From assembly GCA_023653785.1 (NCBI GenBank), contig JAMKCH010035789.1, forward strand, positions 62,001-126,000: DNA of 64,000 bases, written 5' to 3'. Source of the DNA: Ophioderma brevispina (Eukaryota; Echinodermata; Ophiuroidea; Amphilepidida; Ophiodermatidae). Below the pieces are notes generated by a model, which was not told the origin of the DNA, made no database searches, and saw only the letters and a list, made by a program, of their open reading frames with translations. Every line of letters begins with the position of its first letter. Positions within the stretch are counted from its first letter, which is position 1. Both the position numbers and the translations under genes were made by a program. Positions 34,043 through 45,408 of the stretch are shown here, piece after piece.

Positions 34043-34851
34043 GTCTCGTAGACGTCAAAGGTCAGAAATACCTTTCAAACACAAATAAACGAGCCTTGTG
34101 CACAAGTGATCTGAATTTTATATAACAAAACAGATTTAATGATTTTAATTAGATTGGATCAAGAATTTGGTATGTCCAAAGCACAATTATCTATACAATT
34201 CAAAATTACACTTAACAATTCTAATCTTACTCAGAGTTCATTTATATCTCCAACTAAAAGTAGCGTTGCAGTTCGACGTCTTTGATATGTCCTCACAGCG
34301 AAGACTCCAAAATGACAGCGCATAAGTTCACATAAATATCCATGATAATTATAAATCCATTATAAATCCTGGCACTAGGTACTTTAAACTAGCTATAACT
34401 TCTAGCTACTTGTTACTAGTGGATGCTGGCAGAGAGTCCTTCCTCAAATCTCCATTATATTGACTTCACAAAGTTCCCAAGTCTTAAAATAGACATTACC
34501 ACAGCATCATGCATAAACATAACCTTGCACTAGCTGACCAATTGGAATTCACATAAATTATATCATCTGAATTACATCACTTCCGATATATAACTTTTAA
34601 GGGAATTCCCAGATTTTGCAATATTTTGATCTTAAAGCATAAACAAGTTGACTCAGTTTCTAAGCTTACATCTTGGGGAATTCCCACTTCCTCTATTGTG
34701 CAATCTAACAGGTGCACCTTGCAAAACAAACTAGGGATATTCCCCTTTCTCTCTTTTACAGTAAACAAAGTACTTTTCCCATGAGAAATCTTTTCTCAAA
34801 TAAAATTGAGAAAATAATATTTTTAAAAGTTTAATCAGAAAAATGGAGGCT
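34043..34851. mobile_element. 809-bp insertion inside the LINE
   Basis: LINE coding sequence stops after ISDLK at about 34030 and resumes at LYNKVKNKIL from about 34850. TTATAAC is present at both junctions (34036-34042 and 34852-34858), consistent with a 7-bp target-site duplication. The insert is AT-rich, has no recognisable ends or frames, and starts with a small palindrome (ACGTCTCGTAGACGT overlapping the junction). Type unknown. Confidence 0.5.
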
Positions 34852-36243
34852 TTATAACAAGGTGAAAAATAAAATCTTGAGCACCAACAAAGAGAATCCT
34901 GAAGCATTAAGTGGGCAATTCAGCAGCGTATTCACCAAGGAAGATACAGATGTTATCCCAATCCTGGGCAGGAGCAACACTCCTTCCATCAATAAGCTGA
35001 CCATAAAGGAAGCAGGTGTTCTCAAATAAGTCCAGAACCTGAATCCAAACAAGGCTACTGGGCCTGATGGAATTCCACCATGGCTGCGAGTGAGTAGACA
35101 CCTATTATGACAAGGTTTTTTCCAAGAGATTCTTGACAAAGAGGAAATACCACACCAGTGGAGTGTGGCCAACATCAGTGCAATCTATAAGAAAGGGGAT
35201 ACGTCTGAGACCGAGAACTTCAGGCGATTAGTGTACTATGTAAAGTGATGGAATATAATGTCCATTCCCACATCATGGAGCACTTAGAAGTAAACAACAT
35301 TCCTGTTGACAAACAACATGAGTTCCGTTCCAAGCACTCAAAAGACACTCAACTTATCTTGACCCTTCATGATCTAATGCAGAGTATAGAGAAAGGGAAA
35401 AGTACACGCATGGCTATTTTAGATATTGCAAAAGCATTTGACAAGGTACGGGCCCCATGAACGCCTGCTGGAGAAATTGGAGTTCTATGGAATAAGGGAC
35501 GAAACACACAGAAGATTCCTCACAGGCAGAACACGTGCGTCTTGTGAGATGGAACTGCATCAGACCCAAAAGAGGCCTTTCAAGGGGTACTCCCAAGGCA
35601 CAGTCACTGGGCCGTTGTGGGTTTTCCTACTCTTCATCAACGACCTACCAGCAAACTTAGCTTGTTACCGCTTAGGGTTGTTTTTGCAGATAACTATGTG
35701 CTCTATACATCGCCAAAACACCCGAAGAGTTTTGTAAGTGCTCCAAGATGGGATCTGACAAGCGTGAAGACTGCAGGATACATTTGGCCAATGAAGTTTA
35801 ACTGTCAAAAGTGTTCTGTCATGCAAGTCATTTTAACGAAAGACAGACCAGACATGAAATGTCTGTGGGGAGATACTCCAAGAGGTAACTAGTCATCCAT
35901 ATCTTGGAGTTCAAATTGACAATGAACCTGAAATAAGGACCCATAATCAAGTGAATTGTTTCCCAGGCAAACTGGGATCCTGGGATTCCTGAAACGCACA
36001 TAACTGGTTTGCATCTCAACTACCATTTCTTCTGCAAACAAAATACTTGTGCGTCCAGTACTAGAATATGCATCCCGTGTGTGGGATCCATACAGGGTAA
36101 GAGACAAACTGATTCTTGAGAAGACCCAGCGAAAATACGCAAGATTCGGCTTAGGGGACTACGAGCAACGTAGCAGCGTGATCCTTGAGAAACTTGAATA
36201 AGAGATTCTTGAAGAAAGACGCAAGGCCAAAAGACTGACGATG

Positions 36244-36262
36244 ATATATATATATATATAAG
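36244..36262. repeat. (TA)n microsatellite
   Basis: A short pure TA run inside the LINE C-terminal region. It lies at a frame break and probably arose by slippage. Confidence 0.85.
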
Positions 36263-36475
36263 ATTATGAACGATCTTGTGGCTATCAACAGAGAAGATCA
36301 CATCGCCATGTCAAGGGAAATTAGAACCAGGGGGAGTCATCAACACAAAATTCTAAAAATGCAGGGGACAAAAGACATCTTTGCACAACCTTTCTTCCCA
36401 CGTACGACAACAGGCTGGAACCAGTTAGCAAGGGATACAACTTCAGCCATAATTAAAATTTTACTTTGGCTCTCT

Positions 36476-37227
36476 TAACACGTCATCCAGCTTGACCTCA
36501 TCACAGTTGGCATTTGTATAGCTTGACTGATCCTGCCGACTAAAGACTGAAGACAAGACAAGACCGATGGCTATTAAAAAACGTCCCCTCTGAAGGACAG
36601 GGTATCGCGGGTCGGTTGCCCTAGACTACTTCATAGTTCAACATTGTTCGTTTTTGTCCAATGGAGCTCTCCCTGATAACATTATTCAAGCATTTTGATA
36701 AAGGCTACATTATGGTGCCATGCAGACCTAGTTGTGGTTTTGGAGTTTCCAAACTAGTAACTAAACCTAAACATTTAACCACAGCGACGCACACTGTTTT
36801 CAGAGCTTCAACATTGGACTACTTAAATTCATTCTAAAGAAGATTTTGCTTCCAACGTGGGGGTTTGGGGTCTTTACTAATAATAATTTCGGCTGAATTA
36901 TTCTTGGAACAGCTTAGTAATATACAGTAGGGTGCAGTCTCATGCCGTATAAAGCAACGTGTTCGTCTTGTCACAGGGATTAAAAAGGTATAGTTTGTAT
37001 TACTTTCAACGTATGGAGATTTAAAAGATTAAAATCTTTAATATTGCTTTAAAATCTTTAACATGTTTACAAATGCGCTGAAATTCATATTTCCTCAAAG
37101 ACTGCAACAAAAATATTTTGCACTGTCTAACATTTTTTTTTTAAATTTGGAGATAAATACAGGTCAATTGCATTGCCCTTGTTTGTCATTTATCTCGATA
37201 ACGAAATACTAAAGAGACGACTATATA
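36476..37227. other. Unique DNA with a stray foldback-arm module
   Basis: At 36955-37010 lies ACGTGTTCGTCTTGTCAC followed by GGATTAAAAAGGTATAGTTT. The same module sits in the arms of the foldbacks at 180-1284, 38600-39455 and 48058-48945. Here it appears alone, without a visible partner arm. Nothing else recognised. Confidence 0.5.
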
Positions 37228-38533
37228 CAGTGTGAGTCAATAAAAACCCTACATTCAGAATAAAAAATAATTAAAACAGTTAAGAATTATTTTTGCTCAA
37301 ATGTTTGCTTTGGTTATAATGAGGGATAAACAGGCTTTCAGAAAACGTTTATTTGGTGTCATTTGGACTTTGGTGGAAGAAATATGCCTATTTAGTAGGG
37401 TTATAAACCAGAATCCCTTTTTAATCCTTATAATGAGACAAATATATTGGTTTACATTTAAAAACAATTTGACTTGATTTCAAATTTACCCCTGTACTAA
37501 TTTTACCCCCTTATTTGACAAAGTTCCCCACATTTCCCAGAGGTTGGACCCAAAAATTCGAATTCAGCACCTTTCATACTATAGAAAAACATTTCAAACC
37601 TTCTTCCCAAACTTCTAGAATGGGATTCTGATTTATAACCCTACTAATTTTGCTGAGAGACTTGAAAATCCTGTTTGGCCGATTTTTGAGCCAAACAAAG
37701 ATGAATCGTTTACATAGAGTAACATGGTCTTCAGCAGTGATTTGAGTTAAACAATAGAAGGTAGGAGAGAATTGAAGGATTATAAAAATAATATCCCGGA
37801 GATTACAAAAGAACATGCTGAGTAAAACATGTTCAATTTCCCAAATAAGAAAGTCAAGATAGCTGGTGTAAGACAACAGTTTACATGGTTCAGCAAGATT
37901 TCGTGGTTTTAACCTACAACGAAACTTGGGGCCAAAGTGAAACCATAGAAGGTTTTGTATTCCACTTGCGATATTTAATGTTTAAGTTTTAATTCCAATT
38001 TATTTACAGAAAACTTCAGCTTTAGTTCTTCTCGCAATTTAAGGATACTGAGTATACTGTATTTGTAAAACAAAATCTCTGAGCATTATGTTCATGAACT
38101 GAGCCATTGATATGGAGTTATTTTCAATAACTGACTCTTTATGATTGAACAACGGTAATTTAATTTGATGAAGATATTTTATAATTATGTTACACAATAG
38201 ACCGTTTTATTCAAACTAATATGTTTTTGTTGAGAAGAAATCGATACCATCTGAAATTGCATGTGTGAATTGCCTTTGCTATAATATGTTATGGTATACG
38301 TCAGTGTCAGTCTCTCCGCATTATATGGCTAAAAACGGCCAAACAGATTTTTTAGGGCTTTCCGCAAAATTAACATAGTTTTTGAACCCAAAGTCCGAAA
38401 GACACCAAATAAAAATCTTTTGATAGCCTGTTTATCCCTGTAAACAACCAAAGCAAATATTCAAGCAAAAATAACGTTTAACATTTGAAGAAAAAATCTT
38501 TCCTGAATTATGGGTTTTTATTGACTCACACTG
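37228..38533. mobile_element. 1.3-kb TA-flanked mariner-like MITE, CAGTGTGAGTCAA ends
   Basis: CAGTGTGAGTCAATAAAAACC at the left (20 of these bases shown in the right-end complement) and GGTTTTTATTGACTCACACT then G at the right are inverted ends. TA lies on each side (37226-37227 and 38534-38535). Arms of about 150 bp continue with AGGCTTTCAGAAAACG against its diverged counterpart. No transposase frame is present. A smaller element is nested inside (37398-37641). The element at 57193-58093 shares the terminal word. Confidence 0.75.
37398..37641. mobile_element. 244-bp MITE nested in the mariner-like element
   Basis: GGGTTATAAACCAGAATCCC at the left and GGGATTCTGATTTATAACCC at the right are near-perfect inverted ends bracketed by TA (37396-37397 and 37642-37643). 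Another copy starts at 39563. Nesting shows this inserted after the host element. Confidence 0.75.
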
Positions 38534-38599
38534 TACTTTTGCTGCAATCCCTGTGAAAAGGTTAGTCTATTAGCACCATATCATGATCACTGAAGCAGG

Positions 38600-39455
38600 G
38601 AATTGCTTCCGGATAAAGTAGTAAATTTTTACACACAAGTACTTTAGGCATTGATAATCCATAAAATTGATGGAAGCACTTGCCCCCCCCCCCCCCGTGG
38701 ACTCCACCTTGGGTTTCAAGGTTATACGGGGGTAAAATTTGTAAATGCTTCCATCATGTTGAAAAGCACATGGCACATTTCTCAGATTACAAGGATTTTT
38801 AAAAGGTATAGTTTACACTATCTACGGCTTATAGTTTCGGAGTTATCATGGTTATGGGGTCAAAACTGTACAAATGGTTAAAAAAATCAATTTTGGTGTG
38901 TACATGGGTCAAAAGCTAAAAGTTGCTTTGATTCAGGTAATATATGGTGCAAATTGGTTCCTTAGCTTAAAGGATTGAAATAATGAATAGTTTGCTTTAT
39001 CTGTTATGCTTAGTTTTCACGTTATCCAACAAAATAGGTCAAAGGTCAATAAGAATCCAATAGCTGCCAATAGCTGTTAACTTAATTCGCCATTTTCGTT
39101 AATAACCAAACACATAAAGTAATCCAAACTATTCCTATATTTCATTCTATGAGCTGAACCAACAATTTGAACCACATTTTGGAGAAACTTTAAATTTTTG
39201 ACCCATGTACAAACCAAAATTGACCTTTTCACAATTTTTTAAGTTTTTTTACCCATACTTTCAAAACTATAAGCATAGGTAGTATAAACTCTACCTTTTT
39301 GGAATTAATGGTCAACACAATTGGTACATTTTAAATTTTTTACCCCTGTGTAACCTTGAAATCCAAGCTGGGGCCATGAAAGGGGTGTGGCAAGTGCTTC
39401 AATCACTTTTTTTATTATCAATGCATAAAATACTTTTATACCAAAATTCACAATT
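38600..39455. mobile_element. About 0.85-kb foldback element
   Basis: Left arm words GATGGAAGCACTTGCC, GGTTATACGGGGGTAAAATT and GGTATAGTTTACACTATCTA return as complements on the right (39300-39410). Arms are roughly 350 bp with a loop near 39000-39100 that holds a perfect DR1 (AGGTCAAAGGTCA, 39036-39048). Poly(C) of 14 bases interrupts the left arm (38682-38696). Exact termini and target duplication are not clear. Confidence 0.65.
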
Positions 39456-39562
39456 TTATCTAGATTTTGAGTAATCCTATGAGAACCAGGTGCAACAGTC
39501 CCCAACTACTGTATGAAAAGGAGAAAAATTCTGAGAAGAAACTTCGAAGGGTATTTATAGTA

Positions 39563-39735
39563 GGGTTATGAACGAGAATCCCATTCTAGAAGTTTGGGGA
39601 AGAAGGTTTGAAGATGTTTTTATATAGTTTGAAGGGTGCTGAATCAGAATTTTGGGTCCAACCTCTGGGAAATGTGGGGAAATTTGTAAATAAGGGGGTA
39701 AAATTTGTACAGGGGTAAATTTACTATTTACCCCT
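39563..39735 (-). mobile_element. Partial second copy of the nested MITE
   Basis: Begins TAGGGTTATGAACGAGAATC and continues TTCTAGAAGTTTGGGGAAGA, AACCTCTGGGAAATGTGGGG, the complement of 37470-37641. It ends in GGGGTAAATTTACTATTTAC without the second terminus. Confidence 0.65.
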
Positions 39736-40099
39736 CAAACAGTGGTCATTTTGAAGGTTCTGAATAACTTAAATCCAAGAGCTTCCGGGGGCTCTGCCCC
39801 TGCACCCCGCCAGGGGCCCTTAAGCGGGCCCCTGTACCCCACCCATTCAAGGCTTTCCGGTTTGCGCCCGATTTGTGTCAAGGCACTTGCGGTGTGCAGT
39901 TCAAACGATCAAGAAAAAATGGTCTGTAAGAGCATCTACTTAGGACAATTTTCAACGGCCCGAACCGTGCGCCGTTAGTTTTGATGTTTTATTTGCTCAC
40001 TACACTTCGAAGGATTCTTACTGCAGCAATAACATTTCTTCACTTTACACCCCCCCCCCAAAAACCCCCCCACCCCCCCCCCGACAAAATGTCTAGCGA
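39736..40099. other. Unique DNA with a GC-rich repeat scrap
   Basis: At 39780-39850 lies GGGGGCTCTGCCCCTGCACC and CAGGGGCCCTTAAGCGGGCC, a self-complementary GC-rich form often seen in decayed invertebrate repeats. C-rich homopolymers precede the recombinase remnant (40051-40082). Confidence 0.4.
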
Positions 40100-41090
40100 C
40101 GGCCCTGAAAGGATCGTGAGTTTCGCGGGTCTCAGGAAGCTTTCAAAGGTGCCCTCCATGAGTTGAACAGGAAGGAAAAGGAGCTGTAAAACATCATCCA
40201 GAAACTGTGGATGCTGATATGACAAAGTTGTATTCTCAGTTTGATACAAGTAGCCCATTAGGCATGCAAGAGAAAGTGCAGTTTCATGTGTGATTTTATT
40301 TCTTCCGAAGAGGATCAGAAAACATGCATGATATGAAGAAGTCAAACATGCCGTAAAGCAAAATCCTACAACGGGAGAAAGGTATGTTTGTCAAGTAGTA
40401 GATGAACTGAACAAAAACCACAATGAAGATTGTAGAGAAAGTTACTCTGGGTTCATGCCAGAAAGAAAAAGGAATCCAAAGTGTCCTTTTGCATCATTTC
40501 TGCTGTACTTGGAGCACTTGCATCCAGACTGTGATCATCTGTGGGCAAGGCCAAAGTTAGGTAAATCTTCAGATGTATGGTACTGCAAGCGTGCTGTCGG
40601 CATCTGTCAATTGCGTCCATTTCATGAAAGACATAAGTGTAAAGTATGGCCTCTCTCGTGTTTATACCCCGCGTTTTATTACCAAACCACTCAATCCCGC
40701 GTCACAGGATCAACCATCTTAACGCGACAAAGTACGCGTCCTCAACAAATTAAGGAGGTTACTGGTCCAAAAATAGTTATATTAAACTTTTGGCAATTTA
40801 CCAAAGGGTCTCTGAAGATGAGAAGATGGAAATGGTCAAAGATTAGTGATAAGACCATCGGTACACCCACCATGCAGGCCTACGTGCCAGTAATGCTGCT
40901 ACGGAAAAGCCCAAAAAACCAACCCAGAAATGTCAAATGTTGAACATCGGACATAGAGTCACTGCTACAATTTGAAGACAATCATGACCAAGATGTTCAG
41001 CCAGAAATCAGACAGCACAGAGTTCAGTCCATTCACCAATTCCAACCTTGCAACCTCTTGACTGCAATTAAGCCCCTTCTCAACACTTAA
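40100..41090 (+). pseudogene. Crypton-type tyrosine recombinase remnant (DUF3504-like)
   Basis: Reading across three plus frames gives, in order: DADMTKLYSQFDTSSPLGMQ and FYFFRRGSENMHDMKKSN (40210-40360); QVVDELNKNHNEDCRESYSG then RKRNPKCPFASFLLYLEHLH and PDCDHLWARPK (40395-40560); FMKDISVKYGLSRVYT in another frame (40625-40670); SRVTGSTILTR with the likely catalytic Arg and IKEVTG (40695-40765); AIYQRVSEDEKMEM in the third frame with the likely nucleophile Tyr (40795-40835). This order matches the C-terminal DUF3504 recombinase domain that ZMYM2, QRICH1, KCTD1 and KIAA1958 inherited from Cryptons. The His normally after the EVTG motif reads Pro here. At least three frame changes and a stop break it. 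A stop at 41088 overlaps the next element's TTAA. Whether it was a mobile Crypton or a host gene copy cannot be told. Confidence 0.7.
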
Positions 41091-41895
41091 GTGACCAAGG
41101 GGGGGGGGGGGGGTCCTTGGACCCCCAAAATTTGTTTTCGCCGCTGGCCCTTACGCGTGCGATTTTGCGCCGAAATTTTTGGTAATTGTCTGACTTTAAC
41201 ATGCGCTTCTTTCATACAAAACTCAATTAAAAGAGGCCAAGCCCGTTTCAGAGAGATTAGTGGGGGGGGGGGGGATCCCATGGAACCCCCCTCTTGGGCA
41301 CTAACGGAAGTTCATTGCAGAATATTTTTAAAAATAGAATAAGAAACCGAGAAAGCCAAAGCAAAATTTGGTGTTGGCTATATAAGTCACAAATACAGTA
41401 AGTAAACAATATTAGAACATTAAAAATAATTAACCCTTTATGTGCTGAAAACAAAAATTTTATCATGTACGTTGCCAACCGTTACTGTACAAACTCTATG
41501 GGAAAATGACGTGTATTTTGCAACACCCGTAAAAAAATAAAGAGGATTCCCTAAAACTGCTGATTGGTGTTAAAATATAATAATTGGGTCTTCTCGAATA
41601 GTATCCACTAAAAATAGTTTTTAAAAGTTTGATGTAAGCACAAGGCTCATTTGAATTTTCAGTCTTTTGACCAATTTTCGCGTGTTTGAAACAATGTTTT
41701 GCCCCTAATTTGCACCCAAATAACAATCTCATTTTTTATTGCCTGATTTGGGGTGTCTTAGACCCTCACATTGGTAAAAGTTCGTGCAAAACTTCCCATC
41801 GGAAAGTGGGTTCCTTTAGGGGGGGGGTCCCCATGGAAACCCCCTCCCCCCCCCCTTGGGGCACCACGGGAGTGAAAAAACCCTTGGTCACTTAA
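41087..41895. mobile_element. 809-bp TTAA-flanked element, GTGACCAAGGG ends
   Basis: TTAA at 41087-41090 and 41892-41895 flank GTGACCAAGGG at the left and CCCTTGGTCAC at the right. The flanking bases make a palindrome CACTTAAGTG at each side. G/C homopolymers follow each tip (41099-41113, 41262-41273, 41819-41825, 41847-41856). It inserted exactly at the stop of the recombinase remnant. Frames within are low complexity. Confidence 0.7.
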
Positions 41896-41938
41896 GTGCT
41901 TAGGATCTAGAAAATGATGCAAACTGTGAAGAGCTTAC

Positions 41939-42082
41939 TTCTTGCACTCGGGTCATAACACCTCTCAGTCTCAGATGATGCAGCATCATGATCGTCATGT
42001 ATCTCCCATGGAAGCCTTCCACGCCCTGGGTGTTTTCAGGATGCACCAAAATAATGAACCTCAATGTGGCCTTCTCGCTTGA
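41939..42082 (-). CDS. Candidate 144-nt internal exon
   Basis: On the minus strand an acceptor GTGTTTTTAATTTTCAG precedes and a donor CAAGAA then GTAAGC follows. The 48 codons between are open, phase 0 at both ends, and read KATLRFIILVHPENTQGVEG and FHGRYMTIMMLHHLRLRGVM. The peptide looks like folded protein rather than low complexity, but no family was recognised. It shares strand with the candidate exons at 55.3-61.5 kb and its phase would fit after 55273-55394. Belonging to the same gene is only a possibility, since the gap is 13 kb. Confidence 0.4.
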
Positions 42083-42938
42083 CTGAAAATTAAAAACACT
42101 ATAGACGTAAAACCATTTGTAAATATTGGGACCATAACAACAAGCACGAAAAACGACGTTGTTAGGTGTAAGCACGAGGAACTACCGATTGTTTACACAA
42201 TAATATAAAAAATAAAAAAAAAATTATCATCGGGTTGGACAATTTCATAAGTTGCACATTTAAGAGAAAAATGTACAAAAACTCTGAATAAACCGTTCAA
42301 AAACACACCCGGTAATCGATGATGTAAATGCAATAAAAAAAAAACACTCCATCGGCGTCAGCCATCCGACCCTGCATTCATAACAAGTACCCATACATTA
42401 GATGCCCAACGCAAGTCGGCCAAGCCAATCGGTCCCAAGATCAAAAGACGATTTGACCCTGGGACAATTCAACCTCTTTGGACGCTTCTACTTTCTGTTA
42501 TTATTAGAACTAGGCGGTCCCAGGGTTTCGGCGATCACCGGGTTTTGCGATCACCTGGGTTGTGCGATCAACTGGCTTGAATGACCTGGCATAAACAATT
42601 CAACTCCACAAGTTCATGTCCATACAACATCTTTTACGCCATTTGACCTCATCTGACCCTGAATGACCCGATGACCTTTGTTCCACACCCAATAAAAAAA
42701 CTGGTCTTCGTTCGGTCAAGGGGCCCCACCCACCAAGTTTCGGACCACGCGACCCTCAGTCTCCGAGAAATAGCACGGTCAGGCACACAGACAGATAGAC
42801 AGAACACAGTATGAATATAGAGATAAATTTATAGTTAATTAGTTATATCACGATAATATCAAAAAAAGGAAATGAGTAGGATAAAATAGAGTACGCTAGA
42901 CGCTGGGAGGGTACGCCAGCTACATAATTCCCCCAATA
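42083..42938. other. Unique DNA with a decayed repeat near 42640-42800
   Basis: Words such as TGACCTCATCTGACCCTGAA, CCGAGAAATAGCACGGTCAG and ACAGACAGATAGACAGA suggest the tail of an interspersed repeat. A CTGTCTGTCTGTCTGTG run at 61976-61992 may be related. No gene recognised. Confidence 0.4.
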
Positions 42939-43387
42939 CAGGAGTGCAATGGTTGTGGGGTGTATAATAAATATAATAGGGATGTTTTGATATTAGACGG
43001 TATCGGTGCGCATGGCTACAGAGCCCATAGCTAGGTTAGACATGGAGCGTCTGTTCACGGGTATTAGTTGCTAGAGATAATTTGCAGGGGAAGTCTTGGA
43101 GTTTTGAGTATGCACAGGTAATTTAACAAGAAGCCTGATTGATGTTGAACTTTAATAGCAGTGACGATGAAAAAACAGTGGAACGACGTGGGCCTGGGGC
43201 TAACTGTTGAGTAATTTAAGAACAAAATTCCAAAATGTATCTGATTATTTCATGCGTAGGGCCTATTATTGCATGCTTTAGGCATAATTTACCATTTGAG
43301 TGGTGTTACAACTATGGTGTTATGACTTATGGATAAGCCTGTGGTATTGTCATGTAGTATAGCCAATTAGAATTTTGTGCACGACGA

Positions 43388-43388
<1 letters not shown>

Positions 43389-43435
<47 letters not shown>
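43389..43435. repeat. Uninterrupted A47 tract inside element X
   Basis: Forty-seven A residues without interruption. The equivalent place in copy A (about 8443-8450) has only four other bases between matching flanks. It could be slippage growth or a short poly(A) insertion. Confidence 0.95.
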
Positions 43436-43438
<3 letters not shown>

Positions 43439-44282
43439 GTGCATATAGGCCTTTGCCTAGACTCAGTTTTCAGTCCCATATGTTTTCTAATATGGAACTG
43501 AGATTCAACTGCTATTCCTAACGTAGACCAGTCGAAACCAAAATATTTCTAAAAATATATGGTTTACAAGCCCAATTTGTGAATTTTGTCATCAGAGCAT
43601 TTGATTAAAAAAAAAAGCACTCAGTCAAAGAGAGAAAAAAATGAAAGGTGTGTCATGGACAAAAAAAAAGCAATGTTGTCATTGCCGTGCGAGGGACTCC
43701 ACAGCGTGCAAAATTTTTGCACCCTCAAAAAATCATTTGATCTTCAAGATAGTAAAGGCAGAAATACTACTTTGAACAGGAAAAGAGGTAAGTTAATACT
43801 ACATCCACATCAACCAGAACATTAATGATATTTTGAGGTTTGGGGTGGAACTAGTCTACTTTGCCTATAGGGCCCCCTAAGATTTCTGAGCTTGACATGA
43901 CATATTTGAAAACTAAAGAAGCTAAAAAAAGTCCCTCAACATATATAGCATCTTTAAACAGTGTACAGTCATACAAAACAAATTAAAAGCACAGCTGAAA
44001 TTCATCACATGAATATCTGGATGTAAACAAAGTTGAGGGTGTCAATTTCGGAACCCAATGTTATGCATGACAGTAAGTTTTGGCTCCCAAAATCAACATG
44101 TTGATTCCAAATGGTAACCAATCACCTACCTCGAGATACCCAGACCGCCTCAGGAAGAAACCCCGATTACAAAATCAGTAACAGTTGCATGAGATTGGCT
44201 CAGGGAAATGGACGAGTAAGTAAGCAGCGGTGCCATGCCAGTCTTTGCGTTGAGATCACCAGTCAAATGGTGATGGTGTCAC

Positions 44283-44525
44283 CGAGGCCGTATAAGCTTA
44301 GGAAGAGTATATTCGCACCGGACGGTTCGATAAGCATGTCTTCCGGTAAATTCGCACAGTAGCGGTGTGCATAAGACAACCTTTTCTTGTTTTAAAAAAT
44401 TCGCATTGTACGGTATTGAATAAGAAAAACTTTTTCTTGTAATTCGCACCGTGGTGGTGCGAAAAGAATTGTTTCTTGTAATTCGCACCTAGCGATAAAA
44501 ATAACGAAAATTTGCCGTTGTTCAC
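44283..44525 (-). repeat. GCGAATTACAAGAAA minisatellite in element X copy B
   Basis: Counterpart of 7412-7620; minus strand shows GCGAATTACAAGAAAC, GGTGCGAATTACAAGAAAAA and GTGCGAATTTACCGGAAGAC. Overlapping minus-strand frames encode RITRxN-like repeats and are treated as artefacts. Confidence 0.65.
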
Positions 44526-45408
44526 ACCGTCACCGCGGGCAGGTTAGAGTAGGCCCTTATATAGTAATATAGCTTATAATTATACATTATATATATTTAT
44601 ATTCACAAAAACCTCTCCGCTGTGTTTCTGTTGTGGGGGGGGGTATTTTTCTCGTTGTTTTTCTTTCGATTTTTGTTGTTGATAATTTGATGCTTTTACT
44701 CCAAAGAAAAAAGGTCTTTTTGTGGTATTTTTCATATATTTTTCCATTTGTATAATGTTAGTTTAATTTATTATTGCTTATAATGTGTTTTTCATTTTTG
44801 TTTTCATCTGAATATGGTTTATTGCTTTTCTATTCTTTTATCATTTTATTTTAATAGTTTGTTTTTTATTGCTGTATTTTCATTTAAATTGTATTTTATT
44901 ATAGAATTGTATATTTTTGTCCATCCACTTGATATTATTTTTTGAATGCGTCTATTTAGTAATTTTGTTTTCATCTATCATTATACTTCTTTTTATTACT
45001 TGATATTTTTATGTAGGCCTAATTTTTAATTGCTGTAATTTTGTAAAAAAAAAATTGATTGAAATTAAGTTTTTGTACTTAATTATTTTAAATTTTAATT
45101 TTCCTATCTAATCACAATCATTGTTCATTTTCCATATTTTCATGAAAAAGACAGTACCAGGCAGAGCTCGACAGTAAAGGTAAAGGGGACGGTATGCTGC
45201 ACACAAGAACAGAGGCCATCTCTCTTGCAAAGCGATTGGGCCAGAGTCCACCATGTACAGTGCGCCATTCTAATTGGCTGCCAAATTTTAAATTTGTGAA
45301 AATGTGAGATATATCTTAGAGACAGCCGGAATATGTAAGCGCTTTGAGACGTGGTACAGCGTATGATGTATAATGCATTCTTTAAAAAACATAAAAAGCG
45401 AGAACATT

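Larger units (their letters stand above)
33416..36475 (+). mobile_element. CR1/jockey-type LINE, linker to C-terminus, heavily broken
   Basis: Plus-strand pieces in order: KKNPKRNVYLRNN and WEAIENQIKSTMNKHVPTKM (endonuclease-RT linker, 33420-33610); WDKYKACSKDLRRSLKSAGR and KEFWSFI (33860-33990); LSGQFSSVFTKEDTD and NPNKATGPDGIPPWL (34900-35085); FRSKHSKDTQLILTLHDLMQ and ILDIAKAFDKV (35320-35450); GYSQGTVTGPL and FINDLPANL (35590-35665); FADNYVLY with an altered catalytic motif (YADD-type Asp lost to Asn); and FFPRTTTGWNQLARD near the end (36390-36440). Frame changes and stops are frequent, and an 809-bp insertion (34043-34851) splits it. Inactive. It is related to, but not a close copy of, the LINE at 29.1-30.3 kb. 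Confidence 0.88.

Noticed and set aside
44279..44525. Frames encoding RITRKN-like repeats in both element X copies
   Set aside because: They are translations of the GCGAATTACAAGAAA minisatellite and carry indels between copies.
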